Under the pieces are notes generated by a model. It was not told the origin of the DNA, made no database searches, and saw nothing but the letters and a program-made list of their open reading frames with translations. Below are positions 37,150 through 49,567 of a stretch of DNA of 64,000 nt, one piece after another. Every line of letters begins with the position of its first letter. Position 1 is the stretch's first letter. Origin of the DNA: Glandiceps talaboti (taxonomy: Eukaryota > Hemichordata > Enteropneusta > Spengelidae); the NCBI RefSeq assembly GCF_964340395.1, contig NC_135564.1, positions 1,319,001 to 1,383,000 on the forward strand, given 5' to 3'. The position numbers and the translations under genes were made by a program.

Positions 37150-37306
37150 AAGAAATCTATTAATAGTCCCCCCCCCCTTTTTTTTGGGGGGGGGGGGCGA
37201 CTGAGAAATGTATGCAAATATGCTTAGCAATCAAACCTCTCAAATAAAATTGTCATTACTCGATGCAGTAGTTTTAATTTTGAGATATTGTATCCACAGA
37301 GACAGA

Positions 37307-37365
<59 letters not shown>

Positions 37366-37400
37366 GTATGACATAACCTCCCCTTACAAGAGATAAAAAT
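37150..37400. repeat. C/G-run hairpin and (AC)n dispersed repeat downstream of copy 1
   Basis: CCCCCCCCCTTTTTTTTGGGGGGGG (about 37169-37197) forms a perfect hairpin. GATACAATATCTCAAAAT-type sequence (reverse complement) and (AC)n at about 37315-37363 follow, like the GT-run repeat in AGMO intron 1. Copy 2 has the same at 45663-45820 with a shorter (AC) run. Confidence 0.7.
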
Positions 37401-37558
37401 AATATTTCATTTTCTTTTAATACCATAAGAGATCATTTGTCATGACTGCGATTACTAAGAATCTGCGATCACTCCATGGGAGTGTCTCCCATATCGACAT
37501 TGATTATTACCTATCCCGTTCCTTGTCTTCCCAAAAATAAAACCAAAAGTCTGAAGCG

Positions 37559-37888
<330 letters not shown>

Positions 37889-38278
37889 CTTGAAAAGATA
37901 CTGAAGAACAAATCATACAGACTAACACGTGAAAGCTTCTGGACAAAAACAATGCATAGGGAGAAAATGGAATAAACTGCAAACAATAGCAACTGTTCTG
38001 ATTACCATTTTGCGTCACATAACTGGACATACGTGATAATTAGTAGATAAATTGATTGAGTAACTTTGTTGCAAGTGCATTTAAAGCTAAACTGTGTAGG
38101 GGAAATTTTATTGTACATACAATAAAAAACATTTCACACTCTTTTTTTCAATTTATTGAGTTACAAAAAAGGTATATGTTGTTTCAAGGAGAAGAATATG
38201 GGAAAGTTGTTTTATGTGAATGAATACCAAATTCTCATCGATATGGCCACTTAAACATGTCAATCCTGCAATATGTAA

Positions 38279-38372
38279 TAGATAGTCAACGAGTTCGGGA
38301 GGGTTATGAGCCAATAAACGAGGGGGCGTAGCCCCGAGTTTTTGGCACATATTAAACCCTACCGAACGAGTT
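38279..38372. repeat. Imperfect palindrome, 26-bp arms
   Basis: AGATAGTCAACGAGTTCGGG at the left is matched by the complement of CGAACGAGTTGTCTATCT at the right, with an inner GGGGGCGTAGCCCC hairpin. It starts at the exact point where homology with the second duplication unit ends. Confidence 0.8.
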
Positions 38373-38469
38373 GTCTATCTTACTTATACTACGGCGTGAT
38401 TGGCTCAAACGGATATTTTTCAAAATGTTTTGTAATTTGTTGCATGCGAATTGAGCGCTGAGCGTAGTA

Positions 38470-41400
38470 GTAAGGTTGTTTATTATAGTGACATGTGATA
38501 TACATTTTACAAATTGGCAATAACAATATCAGAAAGCAAACACATCACCCAGCCCACCAGGCTTATTAGTCACTACAAAACTGAATTGCTCGTATAAAGC
38601 ACTTAAAAATAAGGGGTGCAAAGAGGACAGTCATAACAAGTAAAGAAAAGTAACATACTACACTGTTATATAAAGATGATTACACCTTCTGGTGTAAGCT
38701 TTGTGAATAAATTTACAAGTTGCTCTAGGCATATTGATCGTTATAAAGTTCCATTTCTCAGTCTCATTAAAGTTTACAAAATTTGGATTAGACTCAAGTA
38801 TAATATTGTAAAAATGTGTTCTTAAATCATGATAGAATGAACAGTGAAATAAAAAGTGAGATTCATCCTCAGTTGAATCTGCATTACATAACACACAGAG
38901 GCGAGCATGTAACACCTCGCCCCTAAAACGACCTGTTTCAATCCTGAGTGGAAGTATTCCTACTCGTAACTGAACAAAAAGAGAACGTTCAGCTCTCGAC
39001 AAATCTAAATCTAAATAATTTTCACGGCGATATGTTCTTTTAAAGATACTGTACGTGCGTAATTTCGGTTTGTTACGAACATGCATATACCAGTTTTCAG
39101 TACAATTCGAATGTTTACTAATCTGACAATCCCAGTATTACATGGAATCAACTCATCAGTATCTAGACTTTCAAAGATGTCATACATTTCAGAAGACCAA
39201 TTGCCGACACACAGCGCATGGTCCCAAAAGAAAATCTTACTAGTTAACCTATCACTGTCAAGGTTACAAAGTCTGTTCCAATACCGGGCCATATTACCCA
39301 ACCTACTCGCAATACACGAGTCCCAACCAGTGTCTCCATTAATGGCGAGAGTAGGTGCGAATTTGTGAACACCCAAATAAAACCTTATTGCCCGATTCTG
39401 AATTAAATCACACGACGAGAAGTTTTGAAAACCCCAGATACCCGAGCAATATTCAAGAATTGGTACCACAGATGCGTTGAACAATTTAGTGAATGTATTA
39501 AAACCCATATTATTCAGTGACCTGAATTTGGAACAGACTGCACCTAAAGCTCTACCAGCCAACTCAGCAAGCGCATTAGTGGTAATAGAAAAGTCAAGAA
39601 ATTCATGCAAAACAATACCCAAATATTTGTACTTAGTAACAATCTCTATTGTTTCAGTACTGATCATAAAGTTAAAACCAGTACAAACAGTGCCTTTCTT
39701 TCTAAAATGAATTACTTTTGACTTCACTATATTTGCTTTTAATCGCCATTTTTACACCAAGGAAAGAAAATATTTAACATTTCCTGAAGACCATCCTCGT
39801 TATCGGACAGAAGTACAATGTCATCTGCATATAATAATATATTCAACTTTATATCTCCAATTCTAATACCAGGAGGAGATTCCTTAATAATAACAGCTAA
39901 ATCATTTATAAACAGTGAAAATAGAGTAGGTGAAAGATTGTCTCCTTGTCTGACGCCACTATTCGTAGGGAAACTACTAGACAGGTGCCCATTCAGATTG
40001 GCGGCAGCACTAGTGTCAGTGTACATGGCCTTTATAGAGTTATAAAATTTACCGTTAACGCCACTAATTAATAACCTATATAGCAACGCCTCACGATTCA
40101 CACAATCAAACGCTTTCCGCAAATCTAAGAAGGCTGCAAAAGTGGGCAAGTTATTTACAAGTCTATTACGAATAACAGAAGTTAGAACAAAAATATGGTC
40201 TTCACATGAGTGACCTTTCCTGAAACCATTTTGCTCATCAACCAGGAGGTCATTATTTTCTAGATGAGTAATTAAACGAGCATTCAAAATTGAACAATAA
40301 AGCTTGCATATGACACTTTGTAAACTAATACCGCGATAGTTTAACGGAATACGTGGATCAGCTGAACGATCCTTAGGAATCGGTACGATTGTAGCAAAAC
40401 GCCAAACATCTGGTATCAAATCACTGTCAAAGCACAATTGAAACAGATTATGCAACACTGAAATAGATACATCGTTTTTTAGGACTTCACCTGGAATGCG
40501 ATCAATACCGACAGATTTTCCTCGCTTGACCTTGTTAACAACCTTTTCAACCTCTTCCAAGGAAATATTTTGATTTAATGCGACATTGCTCTCGTACAAT
40601 GGGTCGATCATGTTGTTTTCTAAAACACCCTTATGATGTATAATCTGATTTAAGAAATCTTCATCATAATCCCCATCCGGATTATTGTATAAAGATGAGA
40701 AGTCCCTTTTCCAGGCAGCAAGAACTATATCTTTATCTGTTAATAACTGACCATGATCATCGTAAACCTCCATTGGGATACAACTATTACGTTTTGGACC
40801 GAGCTTTTGAATATGATTCCAGAATCTACGTGGATCATCGGTGCAAACTGACTCAATCTTGCCAACAAGCCCTTTTCTATGCCTCCTTTCATGAAACCTT
40901 AACCTCCTATCAAAACTTCTTTGCGCCGTCTTAAAATCACAAAGAAGCCTTCGTTTTTCAGCAACTCTGACAGACCTACATCTAAGATAAAGCCTCTGCC
41001 TAATATGCATTACGTTCCACAATTCCTGTAGCTCATTATTCCAATACGGTTTTTGATGACATAATTTACTACACCTCCGACTTGCTTGACGATGGATGGG
41101 GACATGCATATTCATTTCATCTATAATACATTTACACAGCTGTTGATATACATTATTTACATTTAGTTGCGTCTCATTACAGGTTTGAATGACATCAATG
41201 ATATTACGAATTGCCCCACGTGCGATAGGCGAATTCAAAAATGACCCAGGAATGTTATCAAGCTTATATTTTCTTGACCGCTCATGCGAAACCGAAGAAC
41301 TACCATTGCAATTGATATTCAAATTCATACTATGAAAAGACCGAGCGTTGAAAACTATTTCAAGTAAGGAATGGTCAGGAATTTTACAACGCTCAGATAG

Positions 41401-41545
41401 CAGGTGCATTAAATTATAATCATTCAGAAAATCCGACATAGTGGTAACTCTAAAAGAATCACATTGCATAAAATATTCATGAGGCACAATCATATAGTCG
41501 ACTACTGCTCTACCCCGCGTAATATAGGTCACACCCCTTTATAGA
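38470..41545 (-). pseudogene. 5'-truncated, frameshifted LINE (APE-type non-LTR retrotransposon)
   Basis: Minus strand. From the 5' side: the end of the apurinic-like endonuclease (RGRAVVDYMIV ... PDHSLL, about 41395-41530), then reverse transcriptase with FRKGHSCEDH, FLDLRKAFDCVN, SGVRQGDNLSP and the catalytic YADD (39820-39831), in one frame from 41532 to 39739. The frame then breaks in an A-run at about 39750 and resumes at 39727-39011, then breaks again near 39086 and ends at 38658. A Cys-His cluster (C-x2-C ... H-x4-C) sits near 38855-38910. Most of the endonuclease and any first ORF are missing. It is recently dead, since the long frames are largely intact. It lies in the spacer between HNMT-like copies 1 and 2. 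Confidence 0.93.
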
Positions 41546-41592
41546 AAGAGTGGGTTATGGCTCCATATAACCAACCGAAATCAAGGCCTCTG

Positions 41593-41754
41593 ATTGGCCA
41601 AGTCGGTCTAGCAGTAGTATAAGTTCCTATTAAAATAAGCGATCGAGGCCTGTGATGTGCAGTGACCCATGACAACGCGTATATTAAACTTACTGGAAGT
41701 CCAGAGACTTGAAAGCTTAACAAAACTTGGACTTGTTGGGAACTGATAACTTTG
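41593..41754 (+). promoter_or_regulatory. Promoter and non-coding first exon of HNMT-like copy 2
   Basis: An inverted CCAAT box (TGATTGGCC, about 41591-41599) lies about 85 bp before a TATA-like GTATATTAAA (41679-41688). A donor TTTG|GTGAGT at 41754/41755 would end a short untranslated exon. It splices to the acceptor at 42757-42758 just before the ATG. Inferred from motif spacing and conservation in unit 3. Confidence 0.5.
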
Positions 41755-42762
41755 GTGAGTGGGCAAGTTTTTTTTATAAACAGTCTGGAGACAGATTAAT
41801 TAATTTTTGGCCAAGTCTATCTCAATATGCGCCTGTCACCAGTGTCCTCCAGCATTCCTCTGACTGGAGGCGTGAATTTTGCGAGCTCAGTTTCGTGTGT
41901 TTTGGGGGTTTTGGCACGATAGCTATCTTAGAAAATGATTGCTACTATCGATACCTCTACAAGTTTCAGTCACTTTTTGGTAATATTAGCAATTTTATAA
42001 CATTTCTTCCAAGTTCCTGCCGCTAAACGACTTGACCTCTGTGACCTGTAACTTTTATATGTCTACGCATGTGCAACAGTCTGCACATCTGGACTGATAG
42101 AGTGATAGCGTACGTTTGTTTCCCCTCGGGACTAGCCAGTCACACCAAAACAGTCTCTTTTCCCCGAGGGGAAACTAGTCCCTAGGGACTAGTTACATTA
42201 ATTAGTTCCTGGCGAATTGCTTCATGCGTCGCCCCATGTAAACAGGCCTTTAAGGGAGTCATCATTATTTACGGTTGGGAGGGACTAGAAATTCTACATA
42301 CGTGCAGAATCAAAGTTACTGCAAAAATGTGGAACAGGTAACAAGAACTAGAACAGATACAAATATCATTCTACGGTAGTTACATTAGAATTACTGAACA
42401 TGACAGGTTTTCTTTTAAGGTAGCAGTAAAGGCTATTTCCCCCCATTTCTTTGTTGTATTAAAAAAATCATTAAAAAATGCCAGAAAGATTTTGCAACCA
42501 AACTTGCAGGATGATTGTTTTAGGAGTATTATTATTTTGTGTTTCTTTATGATTAATGAAATATGACACCAGTAAATATGAAAACAAAACGGCCTTGTCT
42601 CTGAGTATACTGATAATGTTCCCAATTACGATTCCTGATTTCACATTCCAGATTCCGGGGAATCCATGCTATGGTTTACAGTGAACAAGGGCGTTCTCAT
42701 TTATAATTATATTGCAGAGTAAAACAGTTCTAGGGATATATTTATTTCTCGTTTGCAGCATC

Positions 42763-43326
42763 ATGGACAAAGAGATGATACCTCTAACCGACGATAGAGA
42801 TCATTACCATAGATGCCAAATTGTTCATACAAATCACACTGACAGGGTCCAGAAGTTAAAGCAAGCTTGTTCCACTACAATTCCACAGGCTATTTGTGAC
42901 AGTGTCCTGTCTGATCCTAAAACCAAACGATCGGACACACTCCGATTACTGTCATTGGGCAGTGGCAGTGGTAAGAAACTATTTTTGTATAATCCACTTG
43001 ATGTTCTCTTTATAGCATAGCCAAATCATACTCGCAAACCAGGGCTTATTTTGCCGGGTACGTTGTGAACGGTACCATACAAAGGTCCATCCTTTACGCC
43101 GATGAAATGTGTATAGGTAAATTGTATGATATAATTGTGTGATTCACCAAATAACAAGTATTTTTTAGGAGTGTATGTATTCTAATTTTCTGTTAGTGCT
43201 GCTTCTAACATGCTTAGTTAGACCCTGATACAAAAGGGATGCAATGAATAAATAAAAAATAAATAAAAAATAAACAAACAAACAAACAAACAAACAAACA
43301 AACAAACAAACAAACAAATAAACAAA

Positions 43327-43365
<39 letters not shown>

Positions 43366-45431
43366 GTAAGTAAGTAAGTAAGTAAATTGTTTTGGGGTTC
43401 CGTTATAGGAGAGGCGGAACTACAAGCTCTGATTCACCTTAGAAAAACATTCCCAAATATCCATGCCACAATTGTTGAACCTGCAGCTGAAAGTCTAGCT
43501 GAATTCAAGTTAAATGTTGGTGAGAATCACGCTAGTCTGGATGGTGTTATGTTTGAATGGCAACAGATGACATGGGAGGACTATGTAGGTGATAAAGAGA
43601 CAGTTGGTCCATTTGATTGCATTCTACTCTTTGGTGTGATAACTTACTTTTCTGAACCTATGACAACAATGCGATACCTTTATACACAACTTGCTGAGCA
43701 TGGTGTTATCGTTCTAAATATTCTTTCAGGTAAGTGTTAATATTCACACATATACCAGTAATTTATGTTGGTAAGGTATACATGTAGTTTCAATCCATGG
43801 ATATTAAAGCATACTGCTGTGCAATCATTATACACAGTACAGACCCAATCCAAGAATCATCATATTATTAATATCACCACTAGGGCTCCTTAATACCTTG
43901 ATGGTATTACCAAAGCGCGACCCTTGACTACGTATGAGACAACCAGTATTGGTGCTTGTACGTCTACGATACAGATACAGTTATAACACATTGTTTTCAT
44001 ATAGCCTTCAGTGATTGGCTTAGACTGTATCACATGGTATTGACCTATAGTGGCCTAAATTTGCATATAGGGGCACTCGTCACATTCTATTTTCCCCAGG
44101 GTAATATTCATGTTGCTCGAAAGTCATATCGAGATTTGCTTTGACTATGCAAAGAATATGTGCCCGGGAATGTGATGTGTTATGAAACACTTATTGCCTG
44201 GCCATATTTGGGCACTAGTAGAGGTCATATTACAGCCTCGGGAAATAGTTGCTACACAACAGCCCTTGTGGTAATAGACATCTACTTAATAGGTCCCTCA
44301 TATCCAGGCAATACCGTTTATTTGCCATAGAAAGAATGAATTTGTCACAGTATGCCATACATATACAGAAATTGACAAACTAGAGAAATTGCACAACACA
44401 TCTGTATAGAATACAATTGAGAGTTCTATGGCCGGAAAACAGGGAAAAGCTAAAGTGTAGCTTGTAAAAATCTGTTTCCCGAGTTTGGTACTTTACAATT
44501 CGTAGTACAATGAGAAATAATGAGGGCTTTCTAAAAGAAGAATGTAAAATATCAATACAATTGCTCTACAGTAACTATGAAGTACGGAATAATTACAAAA
44601 TACCGTATTTACACAAGAAAAAAAAACATTTGTTCAGTCAAAAGATATAAAACAGGTGGAAGGAAAACATATAATAAAAATATACATATACTTTGGAATG
44701 TTGCAACATCTGGTATAGTTTGATGCATCCACAGGCCAAAATTTGATAAGACTGGTAATGTCTACAGAATAAGCTAGTTTGTTGTCTGATAAGAAAGTAC
44801 GCTGATTTGAAAGCATTTCTGTTGGTGATGTTACGTATCGTGTGAGGTACGTCATTCCAGTATGTATGTAAGTATGTGGTGATGTTTCTCTTGGTATCAT
44901 AAGATTTAAACCTGACATCGACCTCTGACCTAGAGAATTAGAATGAGAATGATGCTCTACTTCTCCTGTACAAAAATACAGACGTGAATCTATAAAAGAG
45001 AGAGGTATGAATACAGCGTATTATTGAATCAACTGTCGTTATGTTCCTTTCTCACAGAGAACAATGGCTCCGACTACATAAGGAAGAATTGCCATTTTCT
45101 ACAGAAGTTCACCCCTGCAAGGATAACTACAACTGAAGTAGTAGCATGCTTCAAGGGCATCAAGGCAACTGTAAAAGTCTCTGAAGTAAAAGGATCACGT
45201 GATATAACACCTATCCTCCAACAAGATTCAGATACTGGTAGTCGACTGTTGGACCAAATTTGCCATGTTGTAAATTTTAGGCAGACAGCAGACAGAGAAC
45301 ATCTTGACACTGTCATGAAATTATTACAAGACCCAGAAATACGCGTACCTGGTCACAAAGACCAAGTCAATGTTGTATACAATACAAATATCATCATTGT
45401 AAGCAAAGATAGCAATATGTCTGAATCTTGA
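42763..45431 (+). CDS. HNMT-like methyltransferase, copy 2
   Basis: Coding exons 42763-42970, 43409-43729 and 45058-45431 give 300 aa with the same exon lengths as the other copies (208, 321 and 374 nt). Motif I LSLGSGSGE is at residues 63-71. Distinctive residues: L8, T59, L104 (Gly in the others), F144 (Leu in the others), F150, I184, Q192, T214 and V280. R28 and G145 stand where I expect the human histamine-binding Glu28 and Gln143. Intron 2 carries the shared LINE remnant with an 8-bp deletion. The gene keeps a plausible promoter and first exon. F144 lies beside the presumed substrate-pocket position, so a functional difference from copies 1 and 3 is possible but unproven. Confidence 0.9.
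43243..43384. repeat. (AAAT)n/(AAAC)n run, intron 1 of copy 2
   Basis: Tetranucleotide repeats ending in (AAGT)n, immediately before the exon 2 acceptor region. The length differs from copies 1 and 3. Confidence 0.9.
44770..45010 (-). pseudogene. LINE C-terminal remnant in intron 2 of copy 2
   Basis: Same remnant as in intron 2 of copy 1 (YWNDVPHTIRNI signature on the minus strand), shortened by 8 bp near 44800. Confidence 0.65.
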
Positions 45432-46024
45432 CATTTTTATCCTTCCTTTCTGATAAATAATGATAAAATTAAAGACATTCTTCACCATGACTTCGACTCG
45501 CAATCTGCACAATCCAATTCATATAATTTGGTACATTAACCATAACAAAGCGCACATGTCCTGTAGAGTTTCCTAATGTAGCTTATAGTTTTTATGAGTA
45601 ATTTCCATAATCAATGATTTTTAGTTATTATGGACGGATGCACAGAAGAAACATATTAATAGTCCCCCCCCCTTTTTTTTGGGGGGGGCGACTAAGAAAT
45701 GTATGCAAATATGCTTAGCAATCAAACCTCTCAAATAAAATTGTCATTACTCGATGCAGTAGTTTTTGAGATATTGTATCCACAGACACACACACACATG
45801 CACACATACACACACACAAGTATGACATAACCTCCCCTTACAAGAGATAAAAATGATATTTCATTTTCTTTTAATAACATAAGAGATCATTTGTCATGAC
45901 CGCGATTACTAAGAATCTGCGATCACTAAATGGGAGTGTCTCCCCCGGTGTCTCCCATATCGACATTGATTATTACCTATCCCCTTCCCTGTTTTCCCAA
46001 AAATAAACCAAAAGTCTGAAGCGT

Positions 46025-46128
46025 TCTCTCTCTCCCTCCATCCCTCCCTCTCTCTCTATATATATATATATATCTTTCCCTTCGCTCCCAACCTCCCTTC
46101 CTCTCTCTCTCCCCCTCCCTCCCTCCCC

Positions 46129-46174
<46 letters not shown>

Positions 46175-46190
46175 TATATATTTAGGACTT
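46025..46190. repeat. Compound (CT)n/(TA)n/(CCCT)n/(AC)n microsatellite
   Basis: Counterpart of 37559-37886 downstream of copy 2, shorter and with (TA)n inside rather than at the end. Confidence 0.9.
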
Positions 46191-46495
46191 GAAAAGATAC
46201 TGAAGAACAAATCATACAGACTAACACGTGAAAGCTTCTGGACAAAAACAATGCATACGGAAAAAATGGAATAAACTGCAAACAATAGCAGCTGTTCTGA
46301 TTACCATTTTGGGTCACGTAACTGGACATACCTGATAATTAGTATGATGTGTTGAGCCTACTGAGGTTGCTCTGCAAAGCCTGAGTGAAACGTCTTGGCC
46401 AGAAACACTTTACTGTTTAATCTATATATTTAAATGAAACTGGTTAGTGTATAAATTATACATATATATAAAAATGGTTATTTATTTTTTTGGAA

Positions 46496-46795
46496 CCATC
46501 CATACAATCAAGATGTACATTATATTCTATGTATGCACCCATACAATCAAGATGTACGTTATATTCTATGTATGCATCCATACAATCAAGATGTACGTTA
46601 TATTCTATGTATGCATCCATACAATCAAGATGTACGTTATATTCTATGTATGCGTCCATACAATCAAGATGTACGTTATGTTCTATGTATGCATCCATAC
46701 AATCAAGATGTACGTTATATTCTATGTATGCGTCCATACAATCAAGATGTACGTTATATTCTATGTATGCACCCATACGAGCAAGATTACGTGTC
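46496..46795. repeat. 39-bp minisatellite, about 7.5 copies
   Basis: The unit is CCATACAATCAAGATGTACG plus TTATATTCTATGTATGCAT. As 39 is a multiple of three, several frames remain open on both strands with 13-residue periodicity. This is treated as artefact. It is absent from the homologous site after copy 1. Confidence 0.95.
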
Positions 46796-47243
46796 CCTGT
46801 GGTTTTTATGTAGTGCTGCACTATGAAATTTGTGTCAATGGCAGAACAAAAAGATTTGCAATATCACATATTACAGTAGCCATATGGATAACACACACAC
46901 AAATGGTTATTTATTTCATTTATAAAACAACTCTTTCTGGACGCATAAATGTGAAACAATATCAATAAAGTAAATGTTTGTAATTCAATAAATTAGAAAA
47001 AGCTAAATTGATCGCATAACTTTGTTGCAAGTGCATTTAAAGCTAAAATGTGTAGGGGAAATGTTATTGTACATACAATAAAAAACATTTTACACACTTT
47101 TTTTGCAATTTATTGAGTTACAAACAAGGTATATGTTGTTTCAAGGAGAAGAATATGGGAAAGTTGTTTTATGTGAATAAATACCAAATTCTCATCGATA
47201 TGGCCACTTTAACACGTCAATCCTGCAATATGTAATAGATAGT

Positions 47244-47640
47244 GTTACGAACCGAAAATTTAGAGAAGCCAAATTAAATACTTTCCCCACAACTTCCAGT
47301 TGAAACAACAAACGGTCAAACACAGGACACTACACAGCATTACACTTAACAATTATCTTATTTAATTAAGTTGTAATGAAACAAAATATACTATATAATA
47401 AGTCTTGAATATATATTACAGGGTTTACAAACTTATAAACTAAAAGGGTTCCAAATGCTCTATATATCAAAATGTTCAGTTATCAAACTTGACTGGCGAC
47501 TTGACTCGCGACTTTTAGTCTTACCGGTGGTGCACACAAACTTTAACCGAGTACAGAGCTGAGGACGGCGAGTTCGTCGAGTGTTGAAGGCGGCTACGTG
47601 GAACAAACTTAGTCACGGTGGCACTGTATTCTTCGCTATG
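47244..47640. other. Unclassified insertion between duplication units 2 and 3
   Basis: About 400 bp starting GTTACGAACCG fills the place taken by the palindrome and LINE between copies 1 and 2. It could be a solo LTR fragment (a TGTTACG start is common in Gypsy-type LTRs), but no target duplication or internal signals are evident. Confidence 0.35.
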
Positions 47641-47663
47641 GCTCTTTCAACCGAAATCAAGGC

Positions 47664-47864
47664 CTCTGATTGGCCAAGTCGGTCTAGCAGTAGTATAAGT
47701 GCCTCTAAAAAGCGATCGAGCCAGTGATGTGCAGTGACCCATGACAACGCGTATATTAAACTGAATTGGAAGTACTCCGTTCAGGAAAGTAAAGACGCCA
47801 TATTGCTAGTCCAGAGACTTGAAAACTTAACAAAACTTGGACTTGTTCGGAACTGATAACTTTG
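47664..47864 (+). promoter_or_regulatory. Promoter and non-coding first exon of HNMT-like copy 3
   Basis: The inverted CCAAT box (TGATTGGCC) lies at about 47668-47676 and the TATA-like GTATATTAAA at 47751-47760. The donor TTTG|GTGAGT is at 47864/47865. An extra 30-bp segment (GAATTGGAAGTACTCCGTTC region) distinguishes it from copy 2. Confidence 0.5.
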
Positions 47865-48893
47865 GTGAGTGAGCAAGTTTTTTTTTTTTTTTTATAAACA
47901 GTCTGGAGACAGATTAATTAATTTTTGGCCCAAGTCTCAACAGGCGCCTGTCACCAGTGCCCTCCAGCATTCCTCTGACTGGAGGCGTGAATTTTGCGAG
48001 CTCAGTTTCGTGTGTTTTGGGGTTTTTGGCACGATAGCTATCTTAGAAAATGATTGCTACTATCGATACCTCTACAAGTTTCAGTCACTTTGTTGGTAAT
48101 ATTAGCAATTTTATAATGTTTCTTCCAAGTTCCTGCCGCTAAACGACTTGACCTCCGAGTCTGTGACCTTACAACTTTTATATGTCTACATATGTGCAAC
48201 AGTGTACATATGTTGACTGATACAGTGATAGCGTACGTTTGTTTCCCCTCGGGACTAACCAGTCACACCAAAACAGTCTCTCCCCCCCCCAGGGGAAACT
48301 AGTCCCCAGGGACTAGTTGCATTAATTAGTTCCTGGCGAATTGCTTCATGCGTCGCCCCGTGTAAACAGGCCTTTAAGGGGTCATCATTATTTACGGATG
48401 GGACTCTGGGAGGGACTAGAAATTCTACATACATAATCAAGGTTACTGCAAAAATGTGGAACAGGTAACACTAACAAGAACTAGAACATATACAAATATC
48501 ATTCTACGGTAGTTACATTAGAATTACTGACAATGACAGGTTTTCTTTTAAGGTAGCAGTAAAGGCTATTTTTCCCCCATTTCTTTGTTGTATTAAAAAA
48601 ATCATTAAAAATGCCAGAATAAAAATTTTGCAACCAAACTTGCAGGATGATTGGGAGTATTATTATTTTGTGTTTCTTTATGATTAATAAAATATGACAC
48701 CAATAAATATGAAAACAAAACGGCCTTGTCTCTGAGTATACTGATAATGTTCCCAATTACGATTCCGGATTTCACATTCCAGATTCCGGGGAATCCATGC
48801 TATGGTTTACACTGAACGAGGGTGTTCTCGTTTATAATTATATTGCAGAGTAAAACAGTTCTAGGGATATATTTATTTCTCGTTTGCAGCATC

Positions 48894-49375
48894 ATGGACA
48901 AAGAGATGATACCTCTAACCGACGATAGAGATCATTACCATAGATGCCAAATTGTTCATACAAATCACACTGACAGGGTCCAGAAATTAAAGCAAGCTTG
49001 TTCCACTACAATTCCACAGGCTATTTGTGACAGTGTCCTGTCTGATCCTAAAACCAAACGATCGGACACACTCCGATTACTGTCATTGGGCAGTGGCAGC
49101 GGTAAGAAACTATTTTTGTATAATCCGCTTGATGTTCTCTTTATAGCATAGCCAAACCATTCTAGCAAACCAGGGCTTATTTTGCCGGGTACGTTGTGAA
49201 CGGTACCATAAAAAGGTCCATCCTTTACGCCGATGAAATGTGTATAGGTAAATTGTATGATATAATTGTGTGATTCACCAAATAACAAGTATTTTTTAGG
49301 AGTGTATGTATTCTAATTTTCTGTTAGTGCTGCTTCTAACATGCTTAGTTAGACCCTGATACAAAAGGGATGCAA

Positions 49376-49406
<31 letters not shown>

Positions 49407-49480
49407 ATAGATAAAAAATAAACATAAACAAACAAACAAACAAACAAACAAACAAACAAACAAACAAACAAACAAACAAA

Positions 49481-49567
<87 letters not shown>

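Larger units (their letters stand above)
41557..47243 (+). repeat. Segmental duplication unit 2
   Basis: It contains promoter, non-coding first exon, HNMT-like copy 2 and 3' flank. The left part (41557-42242) matches 47640-48372 of unit 3 but has no match upstream of copy 1. The right part (45432-47243) matches the 3' flank of copy 1, with an insertion containing the 39-bp minisatellite. Confidence 0.9.

Noticed and set aside
41727-42026. 99-residue frame over the first intron of HNMT-like copy 2
   Set aside because: It overlaps a well-supported non-coding exon and donor, is disrupted in unit 3 and resembles no family.
46360-46420. Second hammerhead-like site with GTGAAACGTC
   Set aside because: The first core half (CUGANGA) is not present at a suitable distance; at most a decayed relic.
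47244-47640. Solo LTR
   Set aside because: The TGTTACG start is suggestive, but no matching end or target-site duplication was found, so only an unclassified insertion is reported.
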